A stretch of DNA of 21,095 nucleotides from Verrucomicrobiota bacterium (GTDB lineage Bacteria; Verrucomicrobiota; Verrucomicrobiia; Limisphaerales; UBA1096), in NCBI GenBank assembly GCA_030747575.1, contig JASLKI010000075.1, positions 1 to 21,095 of the forward strand, read 5' to 3'. Position numbers and translations under genes: made by a program. The notes beneath the pieces are model-generated. The model was given only the letters and a program-made list of their open reading frames with translations. It was not told where the DNA came from and searched no databases. Positions 1 to 8,138 of the stretch are shown here, one piece after another; the stretch's first letter is position 1; each line of letters starts with the position of its first letter.

Positions 1-1479
1 GGAGCCACTGGCCTTCCGGACAAGGTTGAGCCGGGCGATTTCAAGCAGGGCACTGAGGATGTGGACTTGTCGACCGCCAAAAACGTCAAGTGGGCTGCCA
101 AGCTCGGCACGCAGAGTTACGGCAACACCACTGTCTCGAACGGCAGAATTTTCATCGGCACCAACAACGACTCGATGCGTGACCCGAAGCATCCCGGCGA
201 CCGAAGCATCCTGTTGTGTCTTGATGAAAAGAGCGGCGACTTTCTCTGGCAACTGGTCATCCCCAAGCTCAAATCCGGCAAAGTGAACGATTGGGAAAGT
301 CTCGGCTTACTCTCGTCGCCGACGGTGGTCGACAACCGGCTTTACGTCGTCAGCAGCCGTTGCGAAGTGCTCTGCGTCGATGTGGCCGGCTTGTCCAACG
401 GCAACGACGGCCCGTACAAAGACGAGGCTGTTTACGTGCACCTCGACACCGGCAAGCCGCCAGCCAAGCTTGGCCCGAAAGACGGCGACATCATTTGGCG
501 TTACGACATGATGGACGAGTTGGGCGTGTTCCCTCACAACGCCTCGAACTGCTCGATCATCGTGGTGGGCGACATGGTTTACGCCTGCACATCCAACGGC
601 CAGGACTGGACGCACTCGAACGTGCCGTCCCCACTCTCGCCGAGTTTCATCGCGCTTGACGCCAAAACCGGTGAGTTGAAGGGCGAGGACGACGCCGGTA
701 TTGGCCCAAACATTTTTCACGGCCAATGGAGTTCGCCCTCGTACGGCGTGGTGAACGGGCAGGGCCAACTGTTCTTCGGCGGAGGCGATGGTATTTGTTA
801 CGCCTTCAACCCCAAGCCGGTTTACGACGAGGATGAGGATCTCGATTTTCTGCGCAAGGTTTGGTGGTTCGACGCCAATCCGCCCGAGTACAAAAGGGAC
901 GAGGAGGGCAAGGAGATCAAGTACCCGGCTGCCGAGGGGCCGAGCGAGATCAACGCCACGCCGGTTTTTTACAACAACCGCGTTTATATCGCGACGGGGC
1001 AGGATCCCGAACACGGCGAGGGCGTCGGCCATCTCGTTTGCCTCGACCCCACGAAGAAGGGCGACATCACTAAGAGCGGCACGATCTGGTCGTACAAGGG
1101 CATTAAGCGCAGCATCTCCACCGTGTCGATCGACCCCGGGAATGGGCTTTTGTTCGTCAGTGATTTCTCCGGCTATGTGCATTGCCTCGACGCCGGCACC
1201 GGCAAATTGCACTGGGTTTACGACATGAAAGCGCACATGTGGGGCTCGACGTTTGTGGCGGATGGCAAGGTGTACGTCGGTGACGAGGACGGCGATTTTG
1301 TCGTGCTGGCTTCCGACAAAAAAATGACGTTGCTGAGCGAGACCTACTTCCCGGCACCGATCTATTCCACGCCGATCGTGGCCAACGGCGTGTTGTACGT
1401 CGCAACGCAATCACACCTTTACGCGCTGTACGACGAGGCCCGTGCCAAGGCTGCCACGGATCAAAAGAAGGCCAAGTAA
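1..1479 (+). CDS. PQQ-like beta-propeller protein, 5' end cut by window
   Basis: The reading frame is open from base 1, so the start lies outside the window; 492 codons are visible before TAA. The protein repeats the beta-propeller pattern of quinoprotein-type repeats: an aspartate- and glycine-rich turn, then G-x-[IL]-x-W with aromatic strands. Examples are GDFLWQ, GDIIWRY, GTIWSYKG and GKLHWVYD, alternating with strands such as VYIATG, LFVSD and VYVGDEDGDFVVLAS. These repeats are typical of PQQ-dependent alcohol dehydrogenase-like or BamB-like folds, usually periplasmic. I see no cytochrome c CxxCH motif and cannot assign a substrate; many PVC-group members of this type have unknown function and may not bind PQQ. 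The next two genes follow on the same strand after 24 bp, so they may be co-transcribed. A lysine-rich tail (residues KAATDQKKAK) ends the protein. Confidence 0.85.
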   Translation, partial: GATGLPDKVEPGDFKQGTEDVDLSTAKNVKWAAKLGTQSYGNTTVSNGRIFIGTNNDSMRDPKHPGDRSILLCLDEKSGDFLWQLVIPKLKSGKVNDWESLGLLSSPTVVDNRLYVVSSRCEVLCVDVAGLSNGNDGPYKDEAVYVHLDTGKPPAKLGPKDGDIIWRYDMMDELGVFPHNASNCSIIVVGDMVYACTSNGQDWTHSNVPSPLSPSFIALDAKTGELKGEDDAGIGPNIFHGQWSSPSYGVVNGQGQLFFGGGDGICYAFNPKPVYDEDEDLDFLRKVWWFDANPPEYKRDEEGKEIKYPAAEGPSEINATPVFYNNRVYIATGQDPEHGEGVGHLVCLDPTKKGDITKSGTIWSYKGIKRSISTVSIDPGNGLLFVSDFSGYVHCLDAGTGKLHWVYDMKAHMWGSTFVADGKVYVGDEDGDFVVLASDKKMTLLSETYFPAPIYSTPIVANGVLYVATQSHLYALYDEARAKAATDQKKAK

Positions 1480-1503
1480 CAAGCACTTAGCCAATCGCAT
1501 CTC

Positions 1504-1734
1504 ATGAAAAAAGTTGTTTACGGTTTGCTCATTTTGTTGGCCGTCATCCATCAGGACGTTTGGTGGTGGGACAACGGCGAATTGGTGTTTGGCTTCATGC
1601 CGCTTGGCCTGTTTTATCACTCGCTGTATTCGTGCATGGCAGCTGGCGTGTGGGCAATGGCCGTCAAATGGGCTTGGCCAAGCGACATCGAGCTGTGGGC
1701 CGAGTCTGGTGACGAGGCGGGAGGGGAGCAATGA
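1504..1734 (+). CDS. Small two-helix membrane protein, DUF3311-like
   Basis: This 76-residue protein has two hydrophobic segments (about residues 3-19 and 30-56) separated by a polar, aromatic turn HQDVWWWDN, then an acidic tail. Small proteins of this shape placed directly before an SSS-family sodium/solute symporter match the DUF3311 family, which is thought to be an accessory subunit of the transporter; the assignment rests on size, topology and position. Its TGA stop overlaps the ATG of the symporter in the arrangement ATGA (1731-1734), indicating translational coupling. Codons 57-60 (AWPS) are encoded exactly by one copy of the GCTTGGCCAAGC palindrome. The start ATG at 1504 has no obvious Shine-Dalgarno sequence. 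Confidence 0.75.
   Translation: MKKVVYGLLILLAVIHQDVWWWDNGELVFGFMPLGLFYHSLYSCMAAGVWAMAVKWAWPSDIELWAESGDEAGGEQ
1672..1683. repeat. Palindrome GCTTGGCCAAGC, copy 1
   Basis: Exact 12-bp palindrome inside the DUF3311-like gene, in frame as Ala-Trp-Pro-Ser just after its second membrane helix. The right flank is G, extending half of the 14-bp form CGCTTGGCCAAGCG. Confidence 0.9.
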
Positions 1735-3341
1735 GCAGTATCACTCCGTTGATCGCGCTTGGGCAAGTGACCGAGCCGCTATCGCGCACGCCGCTGGTGA
1801 TCATCGGCATTTATATGTGCGTGTTGTTTGGGCTGGGCTGGATTTCTAGCCGGCTGTTTCGCGGTTCGAGCAAGGACTTCTTCGTCGCGAGCCATTCGAT
1901 CGGGCCGTTCATGCTGCTGATGAGCGTGTTCGGCACGACGATGACCGCCTTCGCGCTGGTCGGTTCCACCGGCAAGGCGTTCAGCTTGGGCATCGGCGTG
2001 TACGGGTTGATGGCCTCGAGTTCGGGGTTGATTCACGCCGCCTGTTTTTTTCTCGTCGGCATTCGCATGTGGAGTTTCGGCAAAAAATACGGCTACGTGA
2101 CACAGATCCAGTTTTTCCGCGACCGCTTCGAGTCGAAGGGTCTCGGCTATCTGCTGTTCCCGATTTTGGCCGGGCTGATTATTCCGTATCTGCTGGTCGG
2201 CTTGATCGGCGCGGGGACGTACATCGGCGGTGTGACGCGCGGAATGTTCCCGGGGACGTTCGCTGATGGAGCGGTGCCGGGTTGGCTGACCGGCTTGGTG
2301 ATCTGCTCGGTCGTCCTGTTTTACGTCTTCTCCGGCGGGGTGCGATCCGCCGTCTGGGCGAACACGTTCCAGACGATTGTCTTCATGATCATGGGCCTCG
2401 TCGGCTTCATCGTGATCGCCAAGGGCATCGGCGGATTGGCCGAGGCCTCCGAATTGACCAGGCAACACGCCCCGGAGAAACTCGTCCGTGAGGGGTTGAT
2501 GACGCCGGCGCATTTCATGAGCTACATGCTGGTGCCGTTGAGCGTCGGGATGTTCCCGCACCTATTCCAGCATTGGCTGACGGCCAAGAGCGCGAAGTCA
2601 TTCCGGCTGACGGTCATCGCCCATCCGCTCTGCATCATGATCGTCTGGGTGCCGTGCATCCTGATCGGCATCTGGGGCGCAGGGCTGTTCGCTGATGGCA
2701 GCTTGTTCGTGCCAAAGCTGCCCAACGGCGAGCCCAATGCCAACGCAGTATTGAGCATGATGGTAAAAAAATTCATGGTCAACCCGGTGTTGATCGGGCT
2801 GTTCTCCGCCGGCGTGCTGGCGGCGATCATGAGTTCGCTCGACTCGCAGTTCGTCTGCGTCGGCAGTATGTTTACCAACGACTTTGCCTTGCCGCTGTTC
2901 GGCAGCGAACGGTTCAGTGACACGCAAAAAGTTTGGCTCGGTCGCGGCTTCATCGTGTTCATTGTCGTGATCACGTACGTGATTTCCATATTCAAGCCGA
3001 TGAGCGTTTTCAATCTTGGCATCTGGTGCTTCAGCGGTTTTTCAGCATTGTTCCCAATCGCGTTTGCCGCCGTTTACTGGAAGCGGGTTACAACGGCGGG
3101 CGTGTTTGCCAGCGTGATTGCGACAGCGGTGACGTGGGCGCTGTTCATCCACGACGCGCTTGGCCGCGCTGCCGGCGAGCAGTGGTTTGGCGTGAAGGCA
3201 CACGGCGAGTACCTCATCGCGGGCGTGATGCCGGTGGCATTCATTTGTCTCGCATCGGTGGTGGCACTGGTTGGCGTGTCGCTGGCAACCAAGCCGCCCA
3301 CCAGTGAGACGATCGACAAGTTTTTCCCGGTCAAGGGCTGA
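1731..3341 (+). CDS. Sodium:solute symporter (SSS) family transporter
   Basis: This 536-residue, strongly hydrophobic protein has about 12-13 membrane segments. After a short N-terminus comes a first helix near residues 20-40, then the typical SSS stretch around residues 50-95 with DFFVASHSIGPF and a TAFALVGSTGKAF segment, corresponding to the sodium-binding first core helix of the LeuT-like fold. Length and layout fit the SSS (SLC5-like) family, which imports sugars, amino acids, carboxylates or similar solutes with sodium; the substrate cannot be read from the sequence. The ribosome site is good (GGGAGGGG a few bases before ATG 1731) and overlaps the end of the DUF3311-like gene. Residues 8-13 include LGQ from a two-mismatch copy of the repeated palindrome (1757-1768). 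Confidence 0.9.
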   Translation: MSSITPLIALGQVTEPLSRTPLVIIGIYMCVLFGLGWISSRLFRGSSKDFFVASHSIGPFMLLMSVFGTTMTAFALVGSTGKAFSLGIGVYGLMASSSGLIHAACFFLVGIRMWSFGKKYGYVTQIQFFRDRFESKGLGYLLFPILAGLIIPYLLVGLIGAGTYIGGVTRGMFPGTFADGAVPGWLTGLVICSVVLFYVFSGGVRSAVWANTFQTIVFMIMGLVGFIVIAKGIGGLAEASELTRQHAPEKLVREGLMTPAHFMSYMLVPLSVGMFPHLFQHWLTAKSAKSFRLTVIAHPLCIMIVWVPCILIGIWGAGLFADGSLFVPKLPNGEPNANAVLSMMVKKFMVNPVLIGLFSAGVLAAIMSSLDSQFVCVGSMFTNDFALPLFGSERFSDTQKVWLGRGFIVFIVVITYVISIFKPMSVFNLGIWCFSGFSALFPIAFAAVYWKRVTTAGVFASVIATAVTWALFIHDALGRAAGEQWFGVKAHGEYLIAGVMPVAFICLASVVALVGVSLATKPPTSETIDKFFPVKG

Positions 3342-3353
3342 GCCGCCTACCGC

Positions 3354-3365
3354 GCTTGGCCAAGC
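3354..3365. repeat. Palindrome GCTTGGCCAAGC, copy 2
   Basis: Exact copy in the 47-bp gap between the symporter stop and the ligase start. It has no T-tract after it, so it is not a canonical intrinsic terminator. Confidence 0.9.
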
Positions 3366-3388
3366 CCAACACTGACTTAACATTTTTT

Positions 3389-4480
3389 ATGGCTGATTTG
3401 GACACACAAATTCAGGAGGCACGTGCCGCGATCGATGCGCATGTGGCGGAGATTGTGCAGTGGCATTTCTCGCCAGAAACGGGCTGTCCGTTCTGGCTGG
3501 ATTGGGCCAGGGACGCGGGCTGGGATCCGGCGGCGGAGGTGAAGTGCCTCGACGATTTGCTGGCGAAGTTCCCGAATTTTCAGGACGAATGGCTGCGCGA
3601 CAAGCAGCCGGAAGTGTGGGTACCAAAGGCATTTTTAGGGAAGCCGTTCAATATTTTCGAAACCGGCGGCACCACGGGGATGCCCAAGCAACGCATCGGC
3701 TGGAATGATTACAAGGTGGATTACAGCGAGTTTTCTGACACACTGGATGACGCCGCTTTTCCTCGAGATCACTACTGGCTGATGGTCGGCCCCACGGGGC
3801 CGCGACGGCTGCGGCTTTCCATCGAACACTTGGCCAATGTGCGTGGGTGCTCGTGTTATTTTGTGGATCTCGATCCGCGCTGGGTCAAGCGACTCATCAG
3901 CGAAAAGCAGTTCGACCAAGCCAAGGCGTATATGGAACATGTGGTTGACCAAGCCACGACGATTATGAAAAACCGCAGCGTGAGCGCGCTGTTCACCACA
4001 CCGAAGTTGTTGGAGAGCATCGCCGAGCGTTATGAGAACGAAGGCAGCAGTTTGTACGAGGCAGGCATCCGAGGCGTGTTCTGTGGCGGCACCACGATGG
4101 ATCCGCAGTACACGCGCTTCCTGTGCGAGGAGTTGTTGGAAAATAAAATTGGTTTCGTACCCACTTACGGCAACACGCTGATGGGCTTGGCCAAGCACAA
4201 GCCGCTCACTGCTGAGGATAAATATTCCATCACCTATTACGCGCCGCAGCCGCGCGCCTTGATGCGTGTCCTGAATCCGGAAACCGGCGCACCGGTCGAG
4301 TATGGCGAGTGGGGTCGCGTCGAGTTAACCACGCTGACGAAGGAATTTTTCATGCCGCGCTTCCTCGAACGCGATGAAGCGATCCGCCGCGAACCCATCG
4401 AGCAATACCCATGGGACGGCGTGGCCGAAGTGCGCCCTTTCGGCGCGTTGACAAAAAAAATTGTTGAAGGTGTTTACTAA
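3389..4480 (+). CDS. Adenylate-forming (ANL) ligase-like enzyme without C-terminal domain
   Basis: A 363-residue protein with an ANL-superfamily phosphate-binding motif, TGGTTGMPK, at residues 92-100. Further on are GGTT (233-236), TYGNT at 259-263 where the A5 motif [YF]GxTE normally sits (the Glu is Leu here), and GEWGRVELTTLTKE (307-319), which resembles the GELVxTTLTKE stretch of phenylacetate-CoA ligases. The usual RYRTGD hinge is replaced by RFLERD, and only about 40 residues follow, so the mobile C-terminal domain with the second catalytic lysine is missing. This architecture is known for LuxE acyl-protein synthetases and for the EhpF type of phenazine-tailoring enzyme, which activate a carboxylate as acyl-AMP for reduction. 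The next gene is a reductase of the aldehyde dehydrogenase fold, supporting that role. ATG 3389 is preferred over an upstream TTG at 3356, because the extra codons fall in the palindrome. The substrate is unknown. Confidence 0.75.
   Translation: MADLDTQIQEARAAIDAHVAEIVQWHFSPETGCPFWLDWARDAGWDPAAEVKCLDDLLAKFPNFQDEWLRDKQPEVWVPKAFLGKPFNIFETGGTTGMPKQRIGWNDYKVDYSEFSDTLDDAAFPRDHYWLMVGPTGPRRLRLSIEHLANVRGCSCYFVDLDPRWVKRLISEKQFDQAKAYMEHVVDQATTIMKNRSVSALFTTPKLLESIAERYENEGSSLYEAGIRGVFCGGTTMDPQYTRFLCEELLENKIGFVPTYGNTLMGLAKHKPLTAEDKYSITYYAPQPRALMRVLNPETGAPVEYGEWGRVELTTLTKEFFMPRFLERDEAIRREPIEQYPWDGVAEVRPFGALTKKIVEGVY
4185..4196. repeat. Palindrome GCTTGGCCAAGC, copy 3
   Basis: Exact copy inside the ligase-like gene, shifted by one base relative to copy 1, so it encodes Gly-Leu-Ala-Lys directly after the A5-like YGNT motif. 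Confidence 0.9.
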
Positions 4481-4520
4481 TTGACATGGAATTTAGAGCA
4501 TTATTGATTCCGTTTGTTCA

Positions 4521-4592
4521 CCTTCTCCTTGGGGGAGAAGGAATTAAACAACACGCGCTTGGCCAAGCTCCCTCTCCCTCAGGGAGATGGAG
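4521..4592. repeat. Intergenic cluster of three inverted repeats (REP-like)
   Basis: Three hairpin-capable elements lie in a row in the gap between the ligase and reductase genes. First, CCTTCTCC (4521-4528) pairs with GGAGAAGG (4534-4541). Second is an exact GCTTGGCCAAGC at 4557-4568. Third, 4568-4592 is a near-perfect 25-bp palindrome centred on CTCCCTCAGGGAG with one mismatched pair. Purine/pyrimidine hairpins of this kind are common intergenic repeats in many bacteria and could stabilise or terminate the upstream mRNA. No T-tract directly follows any arm. Confidence 0.65.
4557..4568. repeat. Palindrome GCTTGGCCAAGC, copy 4
   Basis: Exact copy sandwiched between the two purine/pyrimidine hairpins of the 4481-4633 gap, sharing its last base with the third hairpin. 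Confidence 0.9.
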
Positions 4593-4633
4593 AATGCAAT
4601 TATTAAGGCAACTATAAATTTAATAAAAAAGTT

Positions 4634-6079
4634 ATGATTAATATTCCTGTTTTACGCTGGGGCGAACCGTACGAAAGCCTCGAGACCGATGAGGTCATCC
4701 ACCATCGCACCGGCGAAGTGCTCGCATCTGTGGGTCAAGCCAATCCTGGGCTGCTCGCGCGCGACATGCGCAAAGCCGCCCGTGCCCGCGAGGCGTTGCG
4801 CGAGATTCCCATCAAGGATCTTATCGAGATGATGAAAAAGGCCGGCGACCTCTATCTTAACGCCACGCTGCCGCTCGGCGACGGCGAGCAAACGCCCGAT
4901 GATTTCGCGCGGCAACAATCCGCCTCCACCGGTTTGCCTGAGCATATGTGCAAATTTAACATGGAAAAAAATCATTTCGTGTTGAACCACATGGACCAAA
5001 TTTTCGACGCCCTTACGCGCGGGCTGGATCTGGAGATTCTCCAGCGCGGCTTCGGCGTGGAGGAACGTGGCGTGCCGGTAAGTTATCAGGCGCAGTCGCC
5101 CGTACTCGGCATGGTGCTGCCGAGCAATTCGCCCGGTGTGCACACACTGTGGATGCCCGTCATCCCGATGCAGATCGGTCTTGTGCTCAAACCTGGCCCG
5201 CAGGAGCCGTGGACGCCTTACCGTATGTTCGCCGCCTTCACCTAGGCGGGCGTGCCCAAGGAAGCCATAGGCATTTATCCCGGCGGCGGTGACATGGGCG
5301 CGGAGACGGTTTCGCGCTGCGGGCGCGTGATGATTTTCGGCAGCACGCAAACGGTCAAAAATTATTCCGGCAACGAGCAGGTGCAAGTGCACGGCCCGGG
5401 CTACAGCAAAATTTTGTTGGGTGACGACGTGGTGGATCAATGGGAGGACTATCTCGATCTCATGGCCGACAGCATTTACAAAAACAGCGGACGTGGCTGT
5501 ATTAACTGCTCTGGCGTGTGGGCCTCGCGCCACACAGAGGAAATCGCCGAGGCCCTCGCCGAGCGCATTGGCCCGTACGAGGTGAAAGATCCAACTGACC
5601 CAGAGGCCGGCCTCGCCGCCTTCACTGTGCCTGGCCAAGCCGAAGCGGTTTGGGGCATGATCGAGGAAGGCTGCCAGGAGGCCGGCACGACGCATGTCAC
5701 GGCCAAGCATGGCGCGCGCCTTGAGCAAATGGAGCGCTGCGATTACATCCGGCCGACCATTCTCCACTGCGATTCGCCCGACCTCAAAATGGCGAATACC
5801 GAGTACATGTTCCCTTTCACCAGCGTGGTTAAATGCCCGCAGGAACAGATGATCGAAAAAATAGGTGGCACCCTCGTTGCCTCTGCCATCACCGGTGACG
5901 AGGCATGGGCCGCGCAACTCACTGATGCGACCAACATCGACCGCCTAAATATCGGCCCACTGCCTACCATAGCGCTCAACTGGCTCCAGCCGCACGAGGG
6001 CAGCATCGTTGATTTTCTTTTCCGGGCTCGCGCTTACCAAACTCCAGACGAACGGCTAAAAGCGCTCAGTGCTCGGTAA
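4634..6079 (+). pseudogene. Aldehyde dehydrogenase-fold (acyl) reductase with in-frame amber codon
   Basis: One frame runs from ATG 4634 to TAA 6079 (481 codons) and is broken only by TAG at 5243-5245 (codon 204). Both sides are clearly the same aldehyde dehydrogenase-like protein. Before the stop are PSNSPG and VLKPGPQEPW (cofactor-site strands); after it come AGVPKEAIGIYPGG, the FGSTQTV turn and NSGRGCINCSG, whose first Cys (about residue 289) matches the catalytic cysteine. The LELGGKSP segment that supplies the hydrolytic Glu in NAD-dependent dehydrogenases reads QVHGPGYSK here, so that Glu seems absent, as in acylating and fatty-acid-reductase (LuxC-like) members. With the upstream ligase this suggests reduction of an activated acid to an aldehyde. 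The residue at the stop is usually Glu, Gln or Lys, so one base change (GAG, CAG or AAG to TAG) explains it. It may be a pseudogene, a sequencing error or a readthrough site; truncation at 203 residues would remove the catalytic Cys. Confidence 0.8.
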
Positions 6080-6135
6080 CCAAAGGCTTGGGGAAGGACA
6101 AAAATTTATAAAACACATTATAAATTGAATTCCCA

Positions 6136-6927
6136 ATGCTTCAAGTCAGCTCACTGACAAAAGTTTTCCGTCTCGCCTGCAGCAAGAGGGCGAGGGGGGA
6201 GCGTGATCCTCGTGAAAGGGGGCGGCGATTTCACGCGATTGACGGCATCGAGTTTGGTGTGCGGCGCGGCCTGGTGCTTGGGCTGCTTGGCCAAAACGGA
6301 GCTGGGAAAACCACGTTGCTTCGCATTCTCTCCACCTCGCTGAAGCCCACCTCGGGTGTCGTTTTATGTGATGGCGAAGACCTCACAAAAAACCCGCTGG
6401 AGATCCGGAAGCGCATCGGGTTCGTCTCCGGCAACACGGGGCTTTACGGCCGGTTGACCGCCCGCGAGATGCTGCGCTATTACGGCAAGCTGCATGGCAT
6501 GGCCGCCGCCGCGCTCGACGAGCGCATCGGATCGCTGGCGTGTAAGCTGGACATGGATTGGTTCCTCGACCAGCGGAACGAAACGCTTTCCTCCGGCATG
6601 CGCCAAAAGGTGTCCATCGCACGGGCGTTGATTCATGACCCGGAAATTCTGCTTTTCGATGAGTTGACCACAGGTCTCGACGTGGCTGCCTCGGAGTCGG
6701 TGCTGACGGTCGTGGCTGCCTGCAAAAGAGAGGGGCGGACGGTTCTGTTTTCCACCCACCACATGGACGAGGTGGATCAGTTGTGCGACAGCGTGGTCAT
6801 CATCCACGAGGGCAAACTCTGCTTCGAGGGTGGCGTCGATGCGATGCGTTCGCAAACCGGTGAGTCGTTTTTGGACAAGGCGTTTCTCAGGCTCATCAAG
6901 CCAAAAACAGAGGGATCGACAACATGA
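6136..6927 (+). CDS. natA: ABC transporter ATP-binding protein, NatA-like
   Basis: This 263-residue ATPase has Walker A GQNGAGKT (52-59), signature LSSGM (151-155) followed by RQKVSIARAL, Walker B ILLFDE (171-176), D-loop TGLD and the H-loop in STHH (206-209). The phrase GNTGLYGRLTAREMLRYYGKLHGM (spanning 99-122) is characteristic of the NatA group, the ATPases of sodium or drug/antibiotic-type exporters with ABC-2 permeases. Two things are odd. An arginine-rich insert (about residues 14-32) sits between the first two beta strands. The usual Pro of GPNGAGKT is Gln, spelled by a degenerate copy of the repeated palindrome (6285-6296). The TGA stop overlaps the permease ATG (ATGA, 6924-6927), so the two are translated as a unit. 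The exported substrate is not deducible; Na+ is only the name-giving case. Confidence 0.88.
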   Translation: MLQVSSLTKVFRLACSKRARGERDPRERGRRFHAIDGIEFGVRRGLVLGLLGQNGAGKTTLLRILSTSLKPTSGVVLCDGEDLTKNPLEIRKRIGFVSGNTGLYGRLTAREMLRYYGKLHGMAAAALDERIGSLACKLDMDWFLDQRNETLSSGMRQKVSIARALIHDPEILLFDELTTGLDVAASESVLTVVAACKREGRTVLFSTHHMDEVDQLCDSVVIIHEGKLCFEGGVDAMRSQTGESFLDKAFLRLIKPKTEGSTT

Positions 6928-8135
6928 AGGCTGGATTCCAAACCGTTTTTTTCAAGGAGATGAAGGATGTCCTGCGGGATCGTAAAACCCTGCTGTTGAT
7001 GATCGTTCTTCCGATCGTGGTCGTTCCGCTGTTGCTGAATTTGTTGATCGGGTTCGTGATAAAGAAGGAACAGGAAGCCAAAACAGAAGTTCTGGAGTAT
7101 GTCGTCTTTGGGGATGAGTTTGCCCCGGAGTTGGCCAAGACTTTCGAGGCGGCGAATGGTTTCAAAAAAGTCACGCTTGGCTCCCCGGACGAGTTGGTTG
7201 TGGCTATTCGGGAGGACAGGATCGACTTTGGCCTTGTGATCCCGGAGAAGACCGCGGCCCAGTTGAGCGGTCAGGAACAGGCGTCGATCGAGTTGCATTT
7301 TGACAATGCGTCGATGGGCAGTAAGGTAGAGGATCGAGTGCAGGACTTGGTGGAGAAATTCAACGATGGGTTGACCACGGCCCGCTTGGCCAAGCTTGGC
7401 GTGTTGCCGGGGCAAAAACAGAAATCTCTACTTGAGCCTGTACGCCTGCGTAAACAGGGGACGGGCAAAATCCGCGAAGTTATCGGTGACCGCATTGGCG
7501 GGATGGTGCCTTATTTTTTCATCGCGTTTTGTTTCATGGGTGTGGTGTATCCCGCTATTCACCTCGGTGCCGGCGAGAAGGAACGAGGCACGCTGGAGAC
7601 GCTGCTGCTGGCGCCGATCCCGCGGCACCAGGTTGTGCTGGGAAAATTCCTGGCTGTTTTTTGCGGCGGCATCATCGCAGTGCTGCTGAACCTGGCGAGC
7701 CTCGGGACATGGCTGGCCATCAAGGCAGGGGAGTTGCGCGGGATCATAGGGACGCTCATCGGGTCGATTGACTTGCTGGATTTGGTGCTGCTGGCGCTGA
7801 TGCTGATTCCGGTCGCGGCCATATTCGCCGCCTTGCTGCTGAGTATCTCCATTTTTGCGCGTAACTCCGCCGAGGCCTCCACGCTGATTTCCCCGTTCGG
7901 CATCGTGCTGATCGTCCCGGCCGCGCTTGCCATGTTGCCAGGCGTGGAACTGAACTGGTTTTGGGCGTGGGTGCCGGTCACCAACATTTCGCTGGCAATG
8001 AAGGAACTGCTCAAGGGCACGATGGACTACACCATGCTGGTGGCCATTCTCACCTCCAGCACCCTGATCGCAGGCGGGTTGCTGTTTTTCTGCGCGAAAT
8101 GGTTCAACCGCGAGAGCGTGCTCTTCCGCATGTAA
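6924..8135 (+). CDS. natB: ABC-2 type permease, NatB-like
   Basis: A 403-residue membrane protein with the layout of ABC-2/NatB permeases. A short cytoplasmic start with KEMKDVLRDRKTLL precedes helix 1 (about 23-46). A soluble extracytoplasmic domain follows (about 47-190), then a cluster of about five or six helices from residue 195 to 395. The loop GAGEKERGTLETLLLAPIPR is the coupling region typical of this family, the E-[RK]-G-T-L-E-x-L motif. It overlaps the ATPase gene by 4 bp and is its membrane partner. Residues RLAKL near 153-157 of the extracytoplasmic domain are encoded by an exact palindrome copy. The gene ends 23 bp before the convergent beta-CASP gene, and the gap is filled almost wholly by a palindrome copy. 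Confidence 0.88.
   Translation: MKAGFQTVFFKEMKDVLRDRKTLLLMIVLPIVVVPLLLNLLIGFVIKKEQEAKTEVLEYVVFGDEFAPELAKTFEAANGFKKVTLGSPDELVVAIREDRIDFGLVIPEKTAAQLSGQEQASIELHFDNASMGSKVEDRVQDLVEKFNDGLTTARLAKLGVLPGQKQKSLLEPVRLRKQGTGKIREVIGDRIGGMVPYFFIAFCFMGVVYPAIHLGAGEKERGTLETLLLAPIPRHQVVLGKFLAVFCGGIIAVLLNLASLGTWLAIKAGELRGIIGTLIGSIDLLDLVLLALMLIPVAAIFAALLLSISIFARNSAEASTLISPFGIVLIVPAALAMLPGVELNWFWAWVPVTNISLAMKELLKGTMDYTMLVAILTSSTLIAGGLLFFCAKWFNRESVLFRM
7384..7395. repeat. Palindrome GCTTGGCCAAGC, copy 5
   Basis: Exact copy inside the permease gene, encoding Arg-Leu-Ala-Lys-Leu in the extracytoplasmic domain. It runs into CAAGCTTGG, a second overlapping palindrome built from the outer halves of the motif. Confidence 0.9.
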
Positions 8136-8138
8136 CCC

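Noticed and set aside
307..1410. A 367-codon open frame on the minus strand opposite the beta-propeller gene
   Set aside because: It is composed of Val/Arg/His-rich sequence without a domain, and the propeller repeats on the plus strand are unambiguous.
4652..5917. A 421-codon open frame on the minus strand opposite the reductase gene
   Set aside because: It is antisense to a clear aldehyde dehydrogenase-like protein, is rich in His, Arg and Ala as shadow frames in high-GC DNA are, and shows no recognisable domain. Its openness across the amber codon only reflects the GC-rich opposite strand.
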